Shown: in pieces, positions 1 through 9,350 of the stretch | How the letters are laid out: each line of letters begins with the position of its first letter | Numbering within the stretch: position 1 is the first letter of the stretch | NCBI RefSeq assembly: GCF_030397575.1 | Contig: NZ_JAPNXS010000004.1 | Span: 1-64,000 of the forward strand | Reading direction: 5' to 3' | DNA: 64,000 nucleotides | Source: Psychromonas sp. 14N.309.X.WAT.B.A12 | GTDB lineage: Bacteria; Pseudomonadota; Gammaproteobacteria; Enterobacterales; Psychromonadaceae | Notes under the pieces: model-generated | The model's input: the letters and a program-made list of their open reading frames with translations, nothing else | What the model was told of the DNA's origin: nothing | The model's database searches: none | Made by a program: the position numbers and the translations under genes

Positions 1-594
1 TCAGCGACGCCAGTGGTTAGCACAGTCAATGATGCGCCAGAAGTAGAAATTACCAATACCAATGCCTTTGTGGAAGACGATGGTAGTGCGGTTACTGGAG
101 CAGAAGTCTCTACCTTTACTACTTCAGATGAAGATGGCGATGACGTAACGGTAACCCTGAGCGACACAGTCAACTACGCGATCGTAGATGGCACGGTGGT
201 GCTAACAGAAGCGGGCGCAGCGCTTGTGAATAGTGGTGAAGCATTACCAGAATTCACACTGACGCCTAATGACGGTACGGTGGACGGTGAGCCAGACTCA
301 GCGACGCCAGTGGTTAGCACAGTCAATGATGCGCCAGAAGTAGAAATTACCAGTACCAATGCCTTTGTGGAAGATGATGGCAGTGCGGTTGCTGGAGCAG
401 AAGTCTCTACCTTTATTACCTCAGATGAAGACGGTGATGATGTTACCGTTACCCTGAGCGACACAGTCAACTACGCGATCGTAGATGGCACGGTGGTGCT
501 AACAGAAGCGGGCGCAGCGCTTGTAAACAGTGGTGAAGCATTACCAGAATTCACACTGACGCCTAATGACGGTATGGTTGACGGTGACACTGAT
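1..594 (+). repeat. Two tandem 297-bp coding repeats in the adhesin gene
   Basis: Unit 1 covers 1-297 and unit 2 covers 298-594. A third unit starts at 595 (same first 18 bases or so) and then diverges into the next domain. The two units differ at only a few positions, several of them silent, so they were copied or homogenised recently. More copies probably lie upstream of the window. Confidence 0.93.
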
Positions 595-3500
595 TCAGCG
601 ACGCCAGTGGTTACTACCGTTGACGATGCAAGTATTACTGCGCCAGATTCAATTACTACTAATGAAGATACAGCTGTAATTATTGATGTGTTAGATAATG
701 ATACAGACGAAGATAGCGAAGTATCACCTGTTGCCTCAGTGACTAACGGCACTAACGGCACAGTGGCTATCAACGATGATGGCACAGTGACTTACACACC
801 CGATGCCGACTTCAACGGGTCGGATACCTTCACGTACACCAATGAAGATGGCAATACAGAAACGGTTAATGTCACCGTTAATCCTGTAGATGATCCAACT
901 GAAATTCTAGTTGGAACTTCAGATAGTGATATTGGCGAAGTGACTGAAGACGAAGAAATAAGTGCAACTCAAACTCTAACAGACTCAGGTACATTAACAT
1001 TCTCAGATGTAGATACTGAAGACAGTGAAAACTTTGCGCCTACTGTCGAGTTCTCTCCTGAAAATGAAGGGGATAGCGCTCTAGGTGAAATATCTATTGA
1101 TGCAGATGGTAATTGGACTTATGAGGTTGATAATAGTGCGGTTCAATTCTTAGGAGAAGGTGAGTCATTAGTAGAAGTATTCACAGTCACATTAAACGGA
1201 ACTTCACATGATATTACAGTCACTATTAATGGTTCAGAAGATCCTACGACTATCGAGCCAGTAGGAACAAGAGATGCGTATGCTAGACTTTTCGAGGACG
1301 ATGATGATATTACACCTGGATTCTTAACAACAAATGATACGCTTGAGTTTGGAGATGCAGACGATTCAGATAGTGCCTCTTTTGAGCCAGAAGTTAACTT
1401 TACAAGTTCGACTTCAAGTTTAGGTCAATTGGGCTCTGTTACTTTAGAAAATGATGGTAATTGGAGTTATAGCGTTGATAATTCATTGGTTCAGTACCTA
1501 GATGAAGGTGAGAAAATAACAGAGATATATACGGTTACTTTAAATGGTACTGAAGAAATCATTACCATTGATATTATTGGTACAGAAGACGCTACTGAAA
1601 TCGTAGTGGATACTAGCGCCGGTGATAGTGCAGAAGGAGAAGTCTCCGAAGATAGTGCGGATACAACAACCTTAACGGATTCAGGAAAAATTACCTTCAT
1701 TGATGTTGATGATTCAGATCGAAGTAGTTTTGCTCCAACGGTTGTCTTTGCAGCTTCAACTGCAGGCAGTAGTGCACTTGGTGAGTTAACTATTGATGCA
1801 GATGGTAATTGGACATATGAAGTTGATAATAGTGATATCGCATATCTAGATACTGATGAAACTATCGTAGAAACATTTACCGTAGAATTAAATGGCGAAA
1901 CTCAGGATATCTCTGTCACTGTAAATGGTGCAAACAGCGCACCTGAGATTCAGATAACGAGTACTAATGAACTTACTGAAGATACTGCGGTAGAAGGTAC
2001 TATTGTATCTACATTTACTACATTCGATGCTGAGGGAGATGACGTCACTGTATCGATTAGCGATAGTGTTAATTATGCAATTGTAGATAATACCATTGTA
2101 TTAACTGAAGCTGGCGCTGAATTAGTTAATAGTGGACAAGATTTACCAGAATACACATTAACCACAAATGATGGCTCTGTCGATGGAGAGTCTGTATCCA
2201 GTACACCTTTAGTTATTCCTGTAGCCACAACTCCTACAGTTAATATTACTATTGACACTGAATACACTGAGTCAATTAGTTTATCTGCAGAAAACTACAA
2301 TGAAACAGATAGTGGTTATACCGTAACAGCATATACAGCAACTGGAGTACAGACCACTTTAAGCTCAATTACAGGTACTACTCATGATGGTTTCGGTGTT
2401 TCAGGAAGGGCATCTGGAGCAAATGCTGAATTAGGTTATTTAAATAATACTGGTTCAGAATCAATTGTAGTTGATATAGATTATGAAATAACAAGTGCCG
2501 ATGTTGCATTTTCTTGGTTAAATCCAAATGAAACAGCAGCTTATAGTCTTTATTCCAATGGAGTTTTAGTCGGTTCAGGTACTATAAACGGCGGAAGTAA
2601 CAATGTTGATGACCCGATTACAATTAATGCGAATGGAGAGGGTTTTGATCAGATTGTGTTCACAGCACCTGGAAGTGGCGACGACTACTTAATTAATAGC
2701 ATTTCATTTGACAAAGTGGTTGAGGAAGAGGTTACCGACGAAGCAGTTGTTGTTACTGAGGGGGGGGCTATATCCCTAAATATTAGCACTGAAGATACTG
2801 TATTGGATGATACTGAATCCTTAGCGCTGGTTATTTCCGACATTCCTAATGGCTTTACATTAAGTGATGGTGAAAATACATACACTTCTTCAAGTGATGA
2901 TGGCCTTATTGATGTAACTTCTTGGGATTTAGATAATTTAACTCTTTTAAGTACTGAAGTTGATAGTACAAGTTATTACGAGTTGTTTGTAACGGCTACA
3001 ACGACAGAGTCTTTAAATGGTGAAACTTCGTCAACCGAAACATCCATTAATTTAATTGTTGCTAGTGATGATTCTATTTTTGGTAGCGATGAAGCTGATG
3101 ATTTAAATGGGACTATTAATGATGATTCTATTTTAGGTTTAGCTGGAGATGATGAGTTATCTGGCGGGATAGGAAATGATATTTTAGTTGGTGGAGCCGG
3201 AGATGATAATCTAATCGACAGTGTTGGTAATGATACAATGATAGGTGGAATTGGAGCTGATACTTTCACATGGTCTGAAGGGGATGCTGCTGGAACTGAT
3301 ATTATTGTTGATTTCGATATTGAAGAAGGTGATGCTTTAGATTTAAGCGACTTATTACAAGGTGAAACTGAAAGCACATTAAGTGAATATTTTGAAATAA
3401 GTTTCGATGGTATCGATACAACATTAAATGTATCCAGCACTGAATCTGGAGAGAATGTAGCAACAATTATTTTGGAGGATATACAGTTAGAAGGTATTAC

Positions 3501-3642
3501 GCATGATGGTGAATTATCTTCATCAGAAGTTGAAACTGTAATAAATACTTTATATGAGGAAGGAGCGTTAATTATTAGCGATAATACAGATATAGATACA
3601 AGTAGCTCAACTTCTTCGTTAGATGATGATCTTTCTCAATAA
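1..3642 (+). CDS. Giant RTX/VCBS surface adhesin, LapA/BpfA type, C-terminal part (5' end outside window)
   Basis: The frame is open from the first base, so this is the last 1213 residues of a longer protein. In order: two almost identical 99-residue repeats (bases 1-594), a cadherin/Ig-like domain (about 613-890), three VCBS repeats (about 891-1925, each with a GxxxxDxxGNW(T/S)Y core), a diverged third copy of the 99-residue repeat (about 1930-2220), a unique domain (about 2230-3060), RTX-like GGxGxD repeats (3067-3270) and an acidic tail typical of type I secretion substrates. Such proteins are exported in one step and act as biofilm adhesins. The exporter, protease and c-di-GMP receptor genes follow at once on the same strand. 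The LapG cleavage site would lie near the N terminus, outside the window. The first 600 bases look richer in G+C than the rest. Family is certain; the name lapA or bpfA would need the full gene. Confidence 0.93.
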   Translation, partial: SATPVVSTVNDAPEVEITNTNAFVEDDGSAVTGAEVSTFTTSDEDGDDVTVTLSDTVNYAIVDGTVVLTEAGAALVNSGEALPEFTLTPNDGTVDGEPDSATPVVSTVNDAPEVEITSTNAFVEDDGSAVAGAEVSTFITSDEDGDDVTVTLSDTVNYAIVDGTVVLTEAGAALVNSGEALPEFTLTPNDGMVDGDTDSATPVVTTVDDASITAPDSITTNEDTAVIIDVLDNDTDEDSEVSPVASVTNGTNGTVAINDDGTVTYTPDADFNGSDTFTYTNEDGNTETVNVTVNPVDDPTEILVGTSDSDIGEVTEDEEISATQTLTDSGTLTFSDVDTEDSENFAPTVEFSPENEGDSALGEISIDADGNWTYEVDNSAVQFLGEGESLVEVFTVTLNGTSHDITVTINGSEDPTTIEPVGTRDAYARLFEDDDDITPGFLTTNDTLEFGDADDSDSASFEPEVNFTSSTSSLGQLGSVTLENDGNWSYSVDNSLVQYLDEGEKITEIYTVTLNGTEEIITIDIIGTEDATEIVVDTSAGDSAEGEVSEDSADTTTLTDSGKITFIDVDDSDRSSFAPTVVFAASTAGSSALGELTIDADGNWTYEVDNSDIAYLDTDETIVETFTVELNGETQDISVTVNGANSAPEIQITSTNELTEDTAVEGTIVSTFTTFDAEGDDVTVSISDSVNYAIVDNTIVLTEAGAELVNSGQDLPEYTLTTNDGSVDGESVSSTPLVIPVATTPTVNITIDTEYTESISLSAENYNETDSGYTVTAYTATGVQTTLSSITGTTHDGFGVSGRASGANAELGYLNNTGSESIVVDIDYEITSADVAFSWLNPNETAAYSLYSNGVLVGSGTINGGSNNVDDPITINANGEGFDQIVFTAPGSGDDYLINSISFDKVVEEEVTDEAVVVTEGGAISLNISTEDTVLDDTESLALVISDIPNGFTLSDGENTYTSSSDDGLIDVTSWDLDNLTLLSTEVDSTSYYELFVTATTTESLNGETSSTETSINLIVASDDSIFGSDEADDLNGTINDDSILGLAGDDELSGGIGNDILVGGAGDDNLIDSVGNDTMIGGIGADTFTWSEGDAAGTDIIVDFDIEEGDALDLSDLLQGETESTLSEYFEISFDGIDTTLNVSSTESGENVATIILEDIQLEGITHDGELSSSEVETVINTLYEEGALIISDNTDIDTSSSTSSLDDDLSQ
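3067..3270 (+). repeat. RTX-like calcium-binding nonapeptide repeats in the adhesin
   Basis: This part encodes a run of glycine-aspartate motifs (GLAGDDELSG, GGIGNDILV, GGAGDDNLI, GGIGADTF) that fit the GGxGxDxUx consensus. They bind calcium and fold outside the cell in type I secretion substrates. Only about four to five repeats are present, which is usual for LapA-class adhesins. Confidence 0.85.
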
Positions 3643-3697
3643 TTTTTATTAAAAAATAGGTTAATAGTAATCATTTAAATATATTTAATAGGTCAAT

Positions 3698-3726
3698 AAT
3701 ACTTCTACTGTTACAGTAGTAGTATT
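3698..3726 (+). promoter_or_regulatory. Intercistronic stem-loop between adhesin and exporter genes
   Basis: Two 13-base arms, AATACTTCTACTG (3698-3710) and CAGTAGTAGTATT (3714-3726), pair with one internal T-T mismatch around a 3-base loop. No T-run follows, so it is not a classic terminator. It may stabilise the adhesin mRNA end or attenuate transcription into the exporter genes. The role is inferred. Confidence 0.55.
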
Positions 3727-3752
3727 ATACCTATTAGTAGAAAGGGTAACGT

Positions 3753-5933
3753 TTGAGTAAAAATAATAATAAGCCTCCAAAATGGGAAATTAATGCATCC
3801 ACACGCATCGGACATGATCCTTTATTAGATTGTTTAGTACTATTAAGTGAGTATTTTTCTACCCCGTGTTCAGCAGAAGCTTTAGCTGCGGGTTTACCAT
3901 TGGCACAACAACACTTATCTCCTGAACTTGTTCCTCAAGCGGCTAGCCGAGCAGGTTTGAGTGCGAAACTAGACCGACGAACTTTAAACTCATTACCTAG
4001 TATGTTGTTACCGTGTATTTTGATGCTTAAAAATAAACAAGCATGCATTTTACATGAAATAGATACTCACAATAATGAAGCAAAAGTCTCTTTCCCTGAG
4101 ACTGGTGGTCAAGAAGTACTTAGTCTTGAAGTATTAGAGTCTGAGTATGTGGGGTATCTATTTTTAATTAAACAGAAATATCATGGTGATCGTCATTTTG
4201 ATGTACATATCCATCAATCAACAGATAATTGGTTATGGGATAGCATTAAAGAATCCGCTTCCATATACCGTGATGTGATAATTGCTTCAGTTCTGATTAA
4301 TATATTTGCTTTATTATCTCCTCTTTTTGTCATGAATGTATATGATAAAGTTGTTCCGAACTTAGCATTCGAAACCCTGTGGGTACTTGCTATTGGCGCT
4401 TTCATTGCTTATATTTTTGATTTTATTTTGAAGCAGATTAGAGCTTATTTAATCGATGTTGCAGGGAAAAAAGTCGATGTTGAAATATCCTCAAAACTCT
4501 TCTCAAAAGTAATTGGAGTTCCATTAGAAAAAAGATCGTCAAGTGTTGGTGGCATGGCTCGACAACTTGGTGAATTTGACAGTGTTCGTGAGTTTTTATC
4601 TTCTGCTACGATTACCGCGTTAGTTGACCTTCCTTTTTCCATTCTCTTTATGTTCATTATTTGGCTTGTAGCCGGTGATCTAGTTTACTTTCCTGTTGTT
4701 GCTACTTTCTTGATTATCGGTTACAGCTTTGTTGTGCAATCAAAGTTAAAGATTGCGATTGAAGAAAGTAATAAATTTTCTGGTTTACGTCATGGGCATT
4801 TAGTGGAAAGTTTATCTTCATTAGAGTCGATTAAAGCAAATGGAGCAGAAGGGCTTATTCAACATACATGGCAGCAGATGGTTGGTCACACAGCTAAATG
4901 GCAATTGAAGGTGAAAATGATCACTAACTCAGTGTCTAATGTGTCAAGTTTTGTTATTCAAGCTTCAGTTATTGCCGTTATTGTTCTAGGGGTTTATCGC
5001 GTCTCTGAAGGGTTAATATCAATGGGGGCAATCATTGCTGCTGTTATGTTATCAAGTCGTGCAATTGGCCCTATGGCAAGAATTGCTGCTTTAATGACAC
5101 GTTATAATCAAACGGTTAGTTCATTACGTCAAATTGACGGAATCATGGAACAAGAGAGCGAATTTGAAAATAAAGGCCATCTAGTAAGTCGTAATAAATT
5201 AGAAGGTAATATTGAATGTGAACAAGTTTCTTTTCAATATCCCAATAGTGAAAAAACAGCGTTATACCCATTTTCACTAAAAATTAAACCGAATGAAAAA
5301 CTCGCTATCATTGGACGCAATGGTTCAGGTAAAACAACTTTAGCAAAATTAATTCTCGGCTTGTATAAACCTTCATCAGGAACCATACGTTATGATGGTT
5401 TGCATCAAGAGCAAATTCATCCGAGCGATTTACGAAGTAATATTGGTTACTTACCGCAAGATATCACGCTTTTTCACGGTACAATTAAAGACAATATTTT
5501 ATTTGGCACAAGACAAGTTACCGAATATCAGTTACTGCGTGCAGCGCAATTATCAGGTGTTTGTTTGTTTACGGATTTAGCATCGGAAGGGTTAGACTTA
5601 CAAGTAGGTGAAGGAGGTACCTCTTTATCTAGGGGGCAGAGGCAAGCAGTTGCTTTAGCACGCACTATTTTAAATGACCCTCAAATATTATTATTAGATG
5701 AACCCACTGCTAGTTTAGATGCTCGAGCAGAAAAACAGTTCATTAACTCAATGAAACAAACAGTTAAAGATCGCAGTATGTTATTAATTACTCATAAAAT
5801 GCACCTTTTACAGTTAGTCGACCGTATCATTATTGTTGATAATGGTAAAATTGTTGCTGACGGCCCGAAAGAAAGCGTATTAGAAAGGCTGGCATCAGGC
5901 CAATATGCTGCTGCAACAAAAGAGGCTGAATAA
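3753..5933 (+). CDS. lapB: Type I secretion ABC transporter (permease/ATPase), LapB/RtxB type
   Basis: The 726-residue inner-membrane protein drives export of the upstream adhesin. Residues about 18-150 form a C39-like domain of the non-cleaving kind seen in LapB-type exporters (DPLLDC near the start, no peptidase Cys-Gly motif). A membrane domain covers about 165-440. The ATPase domain follows with Walker A GRNGSGKTT at 521-529, signature LSRGQ at 625-629 and Walker B ILLLDE ending near 650. The start is TTG behind an AAGGGT-like ribosome site; no better ATG lies nearby in frame. Its stop overlaps the next gene's start (TAATG), so the two are translationally coupled. The symbol is by analogy with Pseudomonas; Shewanella calls it rtxB. 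Confidence 0.95.
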   Translation: MSKNNNKPPKWEINASTRIGHDPLLDCLVLLSEYFSTPCSAEALAAGLPLAQQHLSPELVPQAASRAGLSAKLDRRTLNSLPSMLLPCILMLKNKQACILHEIDTHNNEAKVSFPETGGQEVLSLEVLESEYVGYLFLIKQKYHGDRHFDVHIHQSTDNWLWDSIKESASIYRDVIIASVLINIFALLSPLFVMNVYDKVVPNLAFETLWVLAIGAFIAYIFDFILKQIRAYLIDVAGKKVDVEISSKLFSKVIGVPLEKRSSSVGGMARQLGEFDSVREFLSSATITALVDLPFSILFMFIIWLVAGDLVYFPVVATFLIIGYSFVVQSKLKIAIEESNKFSGLRHGHLVESLSSLESIKANGAEGLIQHTWQQMVGHTAKWQLKVKMITNSVSNVSSFVIQASVIAVIVLGVYRVSEGLISMGAIIAAVMLSSRAIGPMARIAALMTRYNQTVSSLRQIDGIMEQESEFENKGHLVSRNKLEGNIECEQVSFQYPNSEKTALYPFSLKIKPNEKLAIIGRNGSGKTTLAKLILGLYKPSSGTIRYDGLHQEQIHPSDLRSNIGYLPQDITLFHGTIKDNILFGTRQVTEYQLLRAAQLSGVCLFTDLASEGLDLQVGEGGTSLSRGQRQAVALARTILNDPQILLLDEPTASLDARAEKQFINSMKQTVKDRSMLLITHKMHLLQLVDRIIIVDNGKIVADGPKESVLERLASGQYAAATKEAE

Positions 5934-7306
5934 TGAAAGGTTCTAAGCAAGATTTAGAGATGGCTGATGATGTATACGGGGCAATGCTTACCGAAACACC
6001 AACAGCACAACGATTAACAATATGGGCTTTATTTGCATTATTTATATGTTTTTTTGTATGGGCCTACTTTGCGAAGTTAGATCGTGTCGTTAGAGGTGAA
6101 GGTAAAGTTGTTCCTTCATCACAAGTACAAGTTATTCAAAGCTTAGATGGCGGTATTCTTCAAGACCTTTATGTTAAAGAAGGGATGCTAGTAACTAAAG
6201 GGCAACCTTTAGCGCGTATTGATGATACACGGTTTCGTTCAGATCTTGCTCAGCAGGGACAAGAAGTAGATGCATTAAGGGCTGATATTATTCGATTACG
6301 AGCTGAACTAAGTAGTATTTTGATTGCAAATGTAGATGATTGGAATTTGCAAATTCAGATCAAACAAAAGAAATTAGAATTTCCTGAGGATATGCAAACG
6401 ACAGCTGCAGCATTGGTGGATCAGCAGCAAGATGAATATATAGGACGTTTGAATAGTTTAGAAAACCAAGTTGCAATCCAAGCACAGCAAATTAAACAAA
6501 GACAACAAGAAATTACTGAGCTAGGTTCGAAAATGCGTACTTTAAGAAGTAGCTTAAATTTAGCCAATAGAGAGTTAAAATTAACACGTCCATTAGCTCA
6601 AAAAAATATTGTACCTGAAGTAGAGTTATTAAAATTAGAGAGATCAGTGAATGAATTGAGCGGCGAATTACGTTCATTACAAGCCCAATTACCAAGAAAT
6701 CAATCTGCATTACAAGAATCAATTTTGAAGCGCCAAGAGCTTGTTTTAGAATTTCGTAAGGATGCGAGAGCTCAACTTAATGAGAAGCAAGCTGCTTTAT
6801 CAAGTATTACTGAGGCACAAGTGGGTGTGCAAGATAAAGTGAGTAAAGCGTTAATTACCTCTCCAGTAGTAGGAACCATAAAAACCCTACACATCAATAC
6901 TTTAGGTGGAGTTGTGAAACCTGGTCAGGTATTATTGGAGATAGTGCCTACAGAGGATAAATTGTTAGTTGAGGCTAAAATAATCCCTAAAGATATTGCA
7001 TTCATTCATGTTGGTTTACCTGCTCGAGTAAAAATAACAGCTTATGATTTTACCCGCTATGGTGCACTGGACGGAGTTGTTGAATTAATTAGTGCGGATA
7101 CAACTCAAGATGAAGAAGGCAATAGTTTTTATATTGTAAGAGTTCGTACTACTGAATCGAGTATGAATAAAGATAATAAAGACGAAATGTCGATTATTCC
7201 GGGGATGTTGACCAGTGTTGATGTCATGGTAAGTAAAAGAACCGTACTTGAATATATGTTTAATCCAATTTTAAGGGCCAAAGAATCGGCTTTACGAGAG
7301 TATTAA
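5933..7306 (+). CDS. lapC: Type I secretion membrane-fusion protein, HlyD family, LapC type
   Basis: This 457-residue adaptor links the ABC transporter in the inner membrane with the TolC-like channel in the outer membrane. A short cytosolic tail is followed by one membrane segment at about residues 28-48. Next come a biotinyl-lipoyl-like stretch (GKVVPSSQVQVIQSLDGG), a long Gln/Glu-rich coiled-coil hairpin (about 100-310) and a second lipoyl half and beta-barrel region with the usual P-V-x-G-T-I-K motif. The length matches the family. The ATG overlaps the stop of the transporter gene by one base, and the next gene follows within about 25 bases. Confidence 0.95.
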   Translation: MKGSKQDLEMADDVYGAMLTETPTAQRLTIWALFALFICFFVWAYFAKLDRVVRGEGKVVPSSQVQVIQSLDGGILQDLYVKEGMLVTKGQPLARIDDTRFRSDLAQQGQEVDALRADIIRLRAELSSILIANVDDWNLQIQIKQKKLEFPEDMQTTAAALVDQQQDEYIGRLNSLENQVAIQAQQIKQRQQEITELGSKMRTLRSSLNLANRELKLTRPLAQKNIVPEVELLKLERSVNELSGELRSLQAQLPRNQSALQESILKRQELVLEFRKDARAQLNEKQAALSSITEAQVGVQDKVSKALITSPVVGTIKTLHINTLGGVVKPGQVLLEIVPTEDKLLVEAKIIPKDIAFIHVGLPARVKITAYDFTRYGALDGVVELISADTTQDEEGNSFYIVRVRTTESSMNKDNKDEMSIIPGMLTSVDVMVSKRTVLEYMFNPILRAKESALREY

Positions 7307-7331
7307 GTTGAGTAAAGGATATGGAGAAAGA

Positions 7332-8738
7332 ATGAAATCATTACAAAATGGAATGACTAAAAAAGCGGCATTAGTTGCCTTCAGCTCTTTAGTATTAATG
7401 CCTTTTCAGGCTCAAAGCCAATCTTTGGAGCAGGCCGTTGCGCATACATTAGATACAAACCCGGAAATTCACACTTCCTTCACTCAATTTAAAGTGAAAG
7501 AAAAACAAGTGGATCAAGCGGAGGCTGATTATTACCCAACGCTTGAAGCTACAGGTGGTATTGGCTACGAATATACTGATAGCCCGACGACAAGACGTTA
7601 TACTGATAGCTTAGATAACACAGAAGAGCTTACTAGAAGAGAACTTGGATTAAGTTTAACTCAAAACATATTTAATGGCTTTAAAACCAGTAGTGAAGTT
7701 GATCGTACTAGCTATGCTACAAGTGCAGAGCAATGGCGCTTACATTCTATTGCTGAAGATATTACGCTAGAAGTGACTAAAGTTTATATCGATTTAATTG
7801 AAGCTGAAAAATTAGTTGCGTTATCTGAAAAAAACCTCCAGTCACATATCGACATTTATGACCAAATAAAAGAACGTACTGAATCTGGTTTTAGTAGTAA
7901 GGCTGATTTATCACAAATAAGTGGTCGTTTGGCTCAAGCTGAATCAAATTTAATTGCTGCGAAGAACAATTATCTAGATAGTAAAACGATGTTTTATAGT
8001 GTGGTTGATCAAACACCTGAAAACTTAGTTATTCCTTTTCCTGATAATAGTAAGCTGCCAAAAACACAGGCAGAAGGCTTAGAGTTAGCGCTTAAAAATC
8101 ATCCTTCTATTTGGGCATCAACTAACGATATTCAATCTGCAAATGCACAATATAAAAGTGCAAAGTCCACTTTTTATCCTGAGTTAAATTTAGAAATTGA
8201 AGCGAATTTCAATGATAACATTGATGGTGTAGATGGTTACAATGGAACTAATGATGTAGGCGGTAACAATGACGACGTTGTTGCAATGTTACGCTTTAGG
8301 TATAACTTATATAATGGTGGTAGAGATAAAGCCTACGCCAAAGAAACTGCTTATAAAATCAATGAAGCTAAAGCATTAAATATGAAAGCCCATCGTGAAG
8401 TAAAAGAAGGTTTCACTTTGTCGTGGGATGCTTACGAACTACTTAATAAGCAAAAGCAATATATCAAAATGCATGTTATTGCAGCGAAAGATTCTCAAGA
8501 AGATTACAAAGAGCAATTTAAAATTGGCCAACGTAGCTTATTGGATTTACTTGACACTGAAAATGAGCTTTTCGAAGCAAGAAAAGATTTTTTAGAAGCT
8601 GAATTTGATGAAATTACAGCACAATATAGAGTTTTACATGCAATGGGGACATTGCTAGATTCTTTACGTGTAACACGCCCTGAAGCGTGGAAAGGGGAGC
8701 AAGAGTTTGATGGTGGAGTTTACAATGAAAAAGATTAG
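7332..8738 (+). CDS. lapE: TolC-family outer-membrane channel of the adhesin exporter, LapE/AggA type
   Basis: This is the outer-membrane efflux protein that completes the type I secretion system. I start it at ATG 7332, giving 468 residues, because GGAG at 7323-7326 sits five bases upstream and the protein then begins with a clean signal peptide (MKSLQNGMTKKAALVAFSSL, cleaved near AQS). A TTG at 7308 in the same frame is possible but less good. Two repeated TolC halves are visible, each with long helices and strands such as SLTQNIFNGF and FRYNLYNGGRD. Family members in Shewanella (AggA) and Pseudomonas (LapE) serve the same adhesin class. Its 3' end overlaps the next gene by 14 bases. Confidence 0.93.
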   Translation: MKSLQNGMTKKAALVAFSSLVLMPFQAQSQSLEQAVAHTLDTNPEIHTSFTQFKVKEKQVDQAEADYYPTLEATGGIGYEYTDSPTTRRYTDSLDNTEELTRRELGLSLTQNIFNGFKTSSEVDRTSYATSAEQWRLHSIAEDITLEVTKVYIDLIEAEKLVALSEKNLQSHIDIYDQIKERTESGFSSKADLSQISGRLAQAESNLIAAKNNYLDSKTMFYSVVDQTPENLVIPFPDNSKLPKTQAEGLELALKNHPSIWASTNDIQSANAQYKSAKSTFYPELNLEIEANFNDNIDGVDGYNGTNDVGGNNDDVVAMLRFRYNLYNGGRDKAYAKETAYKINEAKALNMKAHREVKEGFTLSWDAYELLNKQKQYIKMHVIAAKDSQEDYKEQFKIGQRSLLDLLDTENELFEARKDFLEAEFDEITAQYRVLHAMGTLLDSLRVTRPEAWKGEQEFDGGVYNEKD

Positions 8739-9327
8739 TTTATTAGCCGGAGTCGTTCTATTAAGTGGTTGTTCAATCAACGTCATTGATCCTGCTAATG
8801 TCACTACAGAGCAGCTTTATGATTTATCTGACCCTGAAGGGGATGGTGTGATCAATGCTCGAGATAATTGTATTGATACGCCTTTAGGTGCAGCTGTTGA
8901 TAATAATGGTTGTGGTGTTGATGTGATCGAAAAAGTCAGAGTAACTTTATTAGTCAATTTTGATAATAACTCTTCAGTAGTAGATGCTAAATATTTCCCT
9001 GAAATTCAGAAGTTAGCTGGTTTATTGGAAGAATATAAATCAGTTAATGTGTCTATCGAAGGGCACACAAGCCAAGTTGGAACAGCTAAATATAATAAAT
9101 TGTTGTCCTTAAAACGAGCTGAAGCAGTGAAATCTATTTTGGTGAATAAATACGGTATTAACCGAGATCGTGTAGCTGCGGTTGGTTACGGCTTTGAGCA
9201 ATTATTGAATGAAGGCCATAGCGATTATGCTAATGCACAAAACCGTCGCATTGTTGCTGAAATTGCAGGTGGAAAAGAAGTCATTGATATGAAATGGAAT
9301 ATTTATAGTGTCGATGACCGTGAATAA
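8725..9327 (+). CDS. OmpA-family lipoprotein with a thrombospondin type 3-like calcium motif
   Basis: The start is placed at ATG 8725 because GGTGGAG (8713-8717) precedes it and the 200-residue product then opens with a lipoprotein signal and lipobox LLSGC. A GDGVxxxxDxC-P stretch (DPEGDGVINARDNCIDTP) resembles thrombospondin type 3 repeats that bind calcium. The C-terminal half is an OmpA/MotB peptidoglycan-binding domain (IEGHTSQVG, then AEAVKSIL and the NRRI motif). It likely sits in the outer membrane and grips the cell wall. The same gene lies between the TolC-like gene and the protease gene in Shewanella bpf loci, so it is a regular part of the system, though its precise job there is not known to me. 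Confidence 0.88.
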   Translation: MKKISLLAGVVLLSGCSINVIDPANVTTEQLYDLSDPEGDGVINARDNCIDTPLGAAVDNNGCGVDVIEKVRVTLLVNFDNNSSVVDAKYFPEIQKLAGLLEEYKSVNVSIEGHTSQVGTAKYNKLLSLKRAEAVKSILVNKYGINRDRVAAVGYGFEQLLNEGHSDYANAQNRRIVAEIAGGKEVIDMKWNIYSVDDRE

Positions 9328-9350
9328 TCATTTTTATTAAAGATTAAAAC

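Noticed and set aside
174-785. Reverse-strand open frames inside the adhesin repeats
   Set aside because: They are mirror frames of the repeat units, repeated with the same period, and have no start signals of their own.
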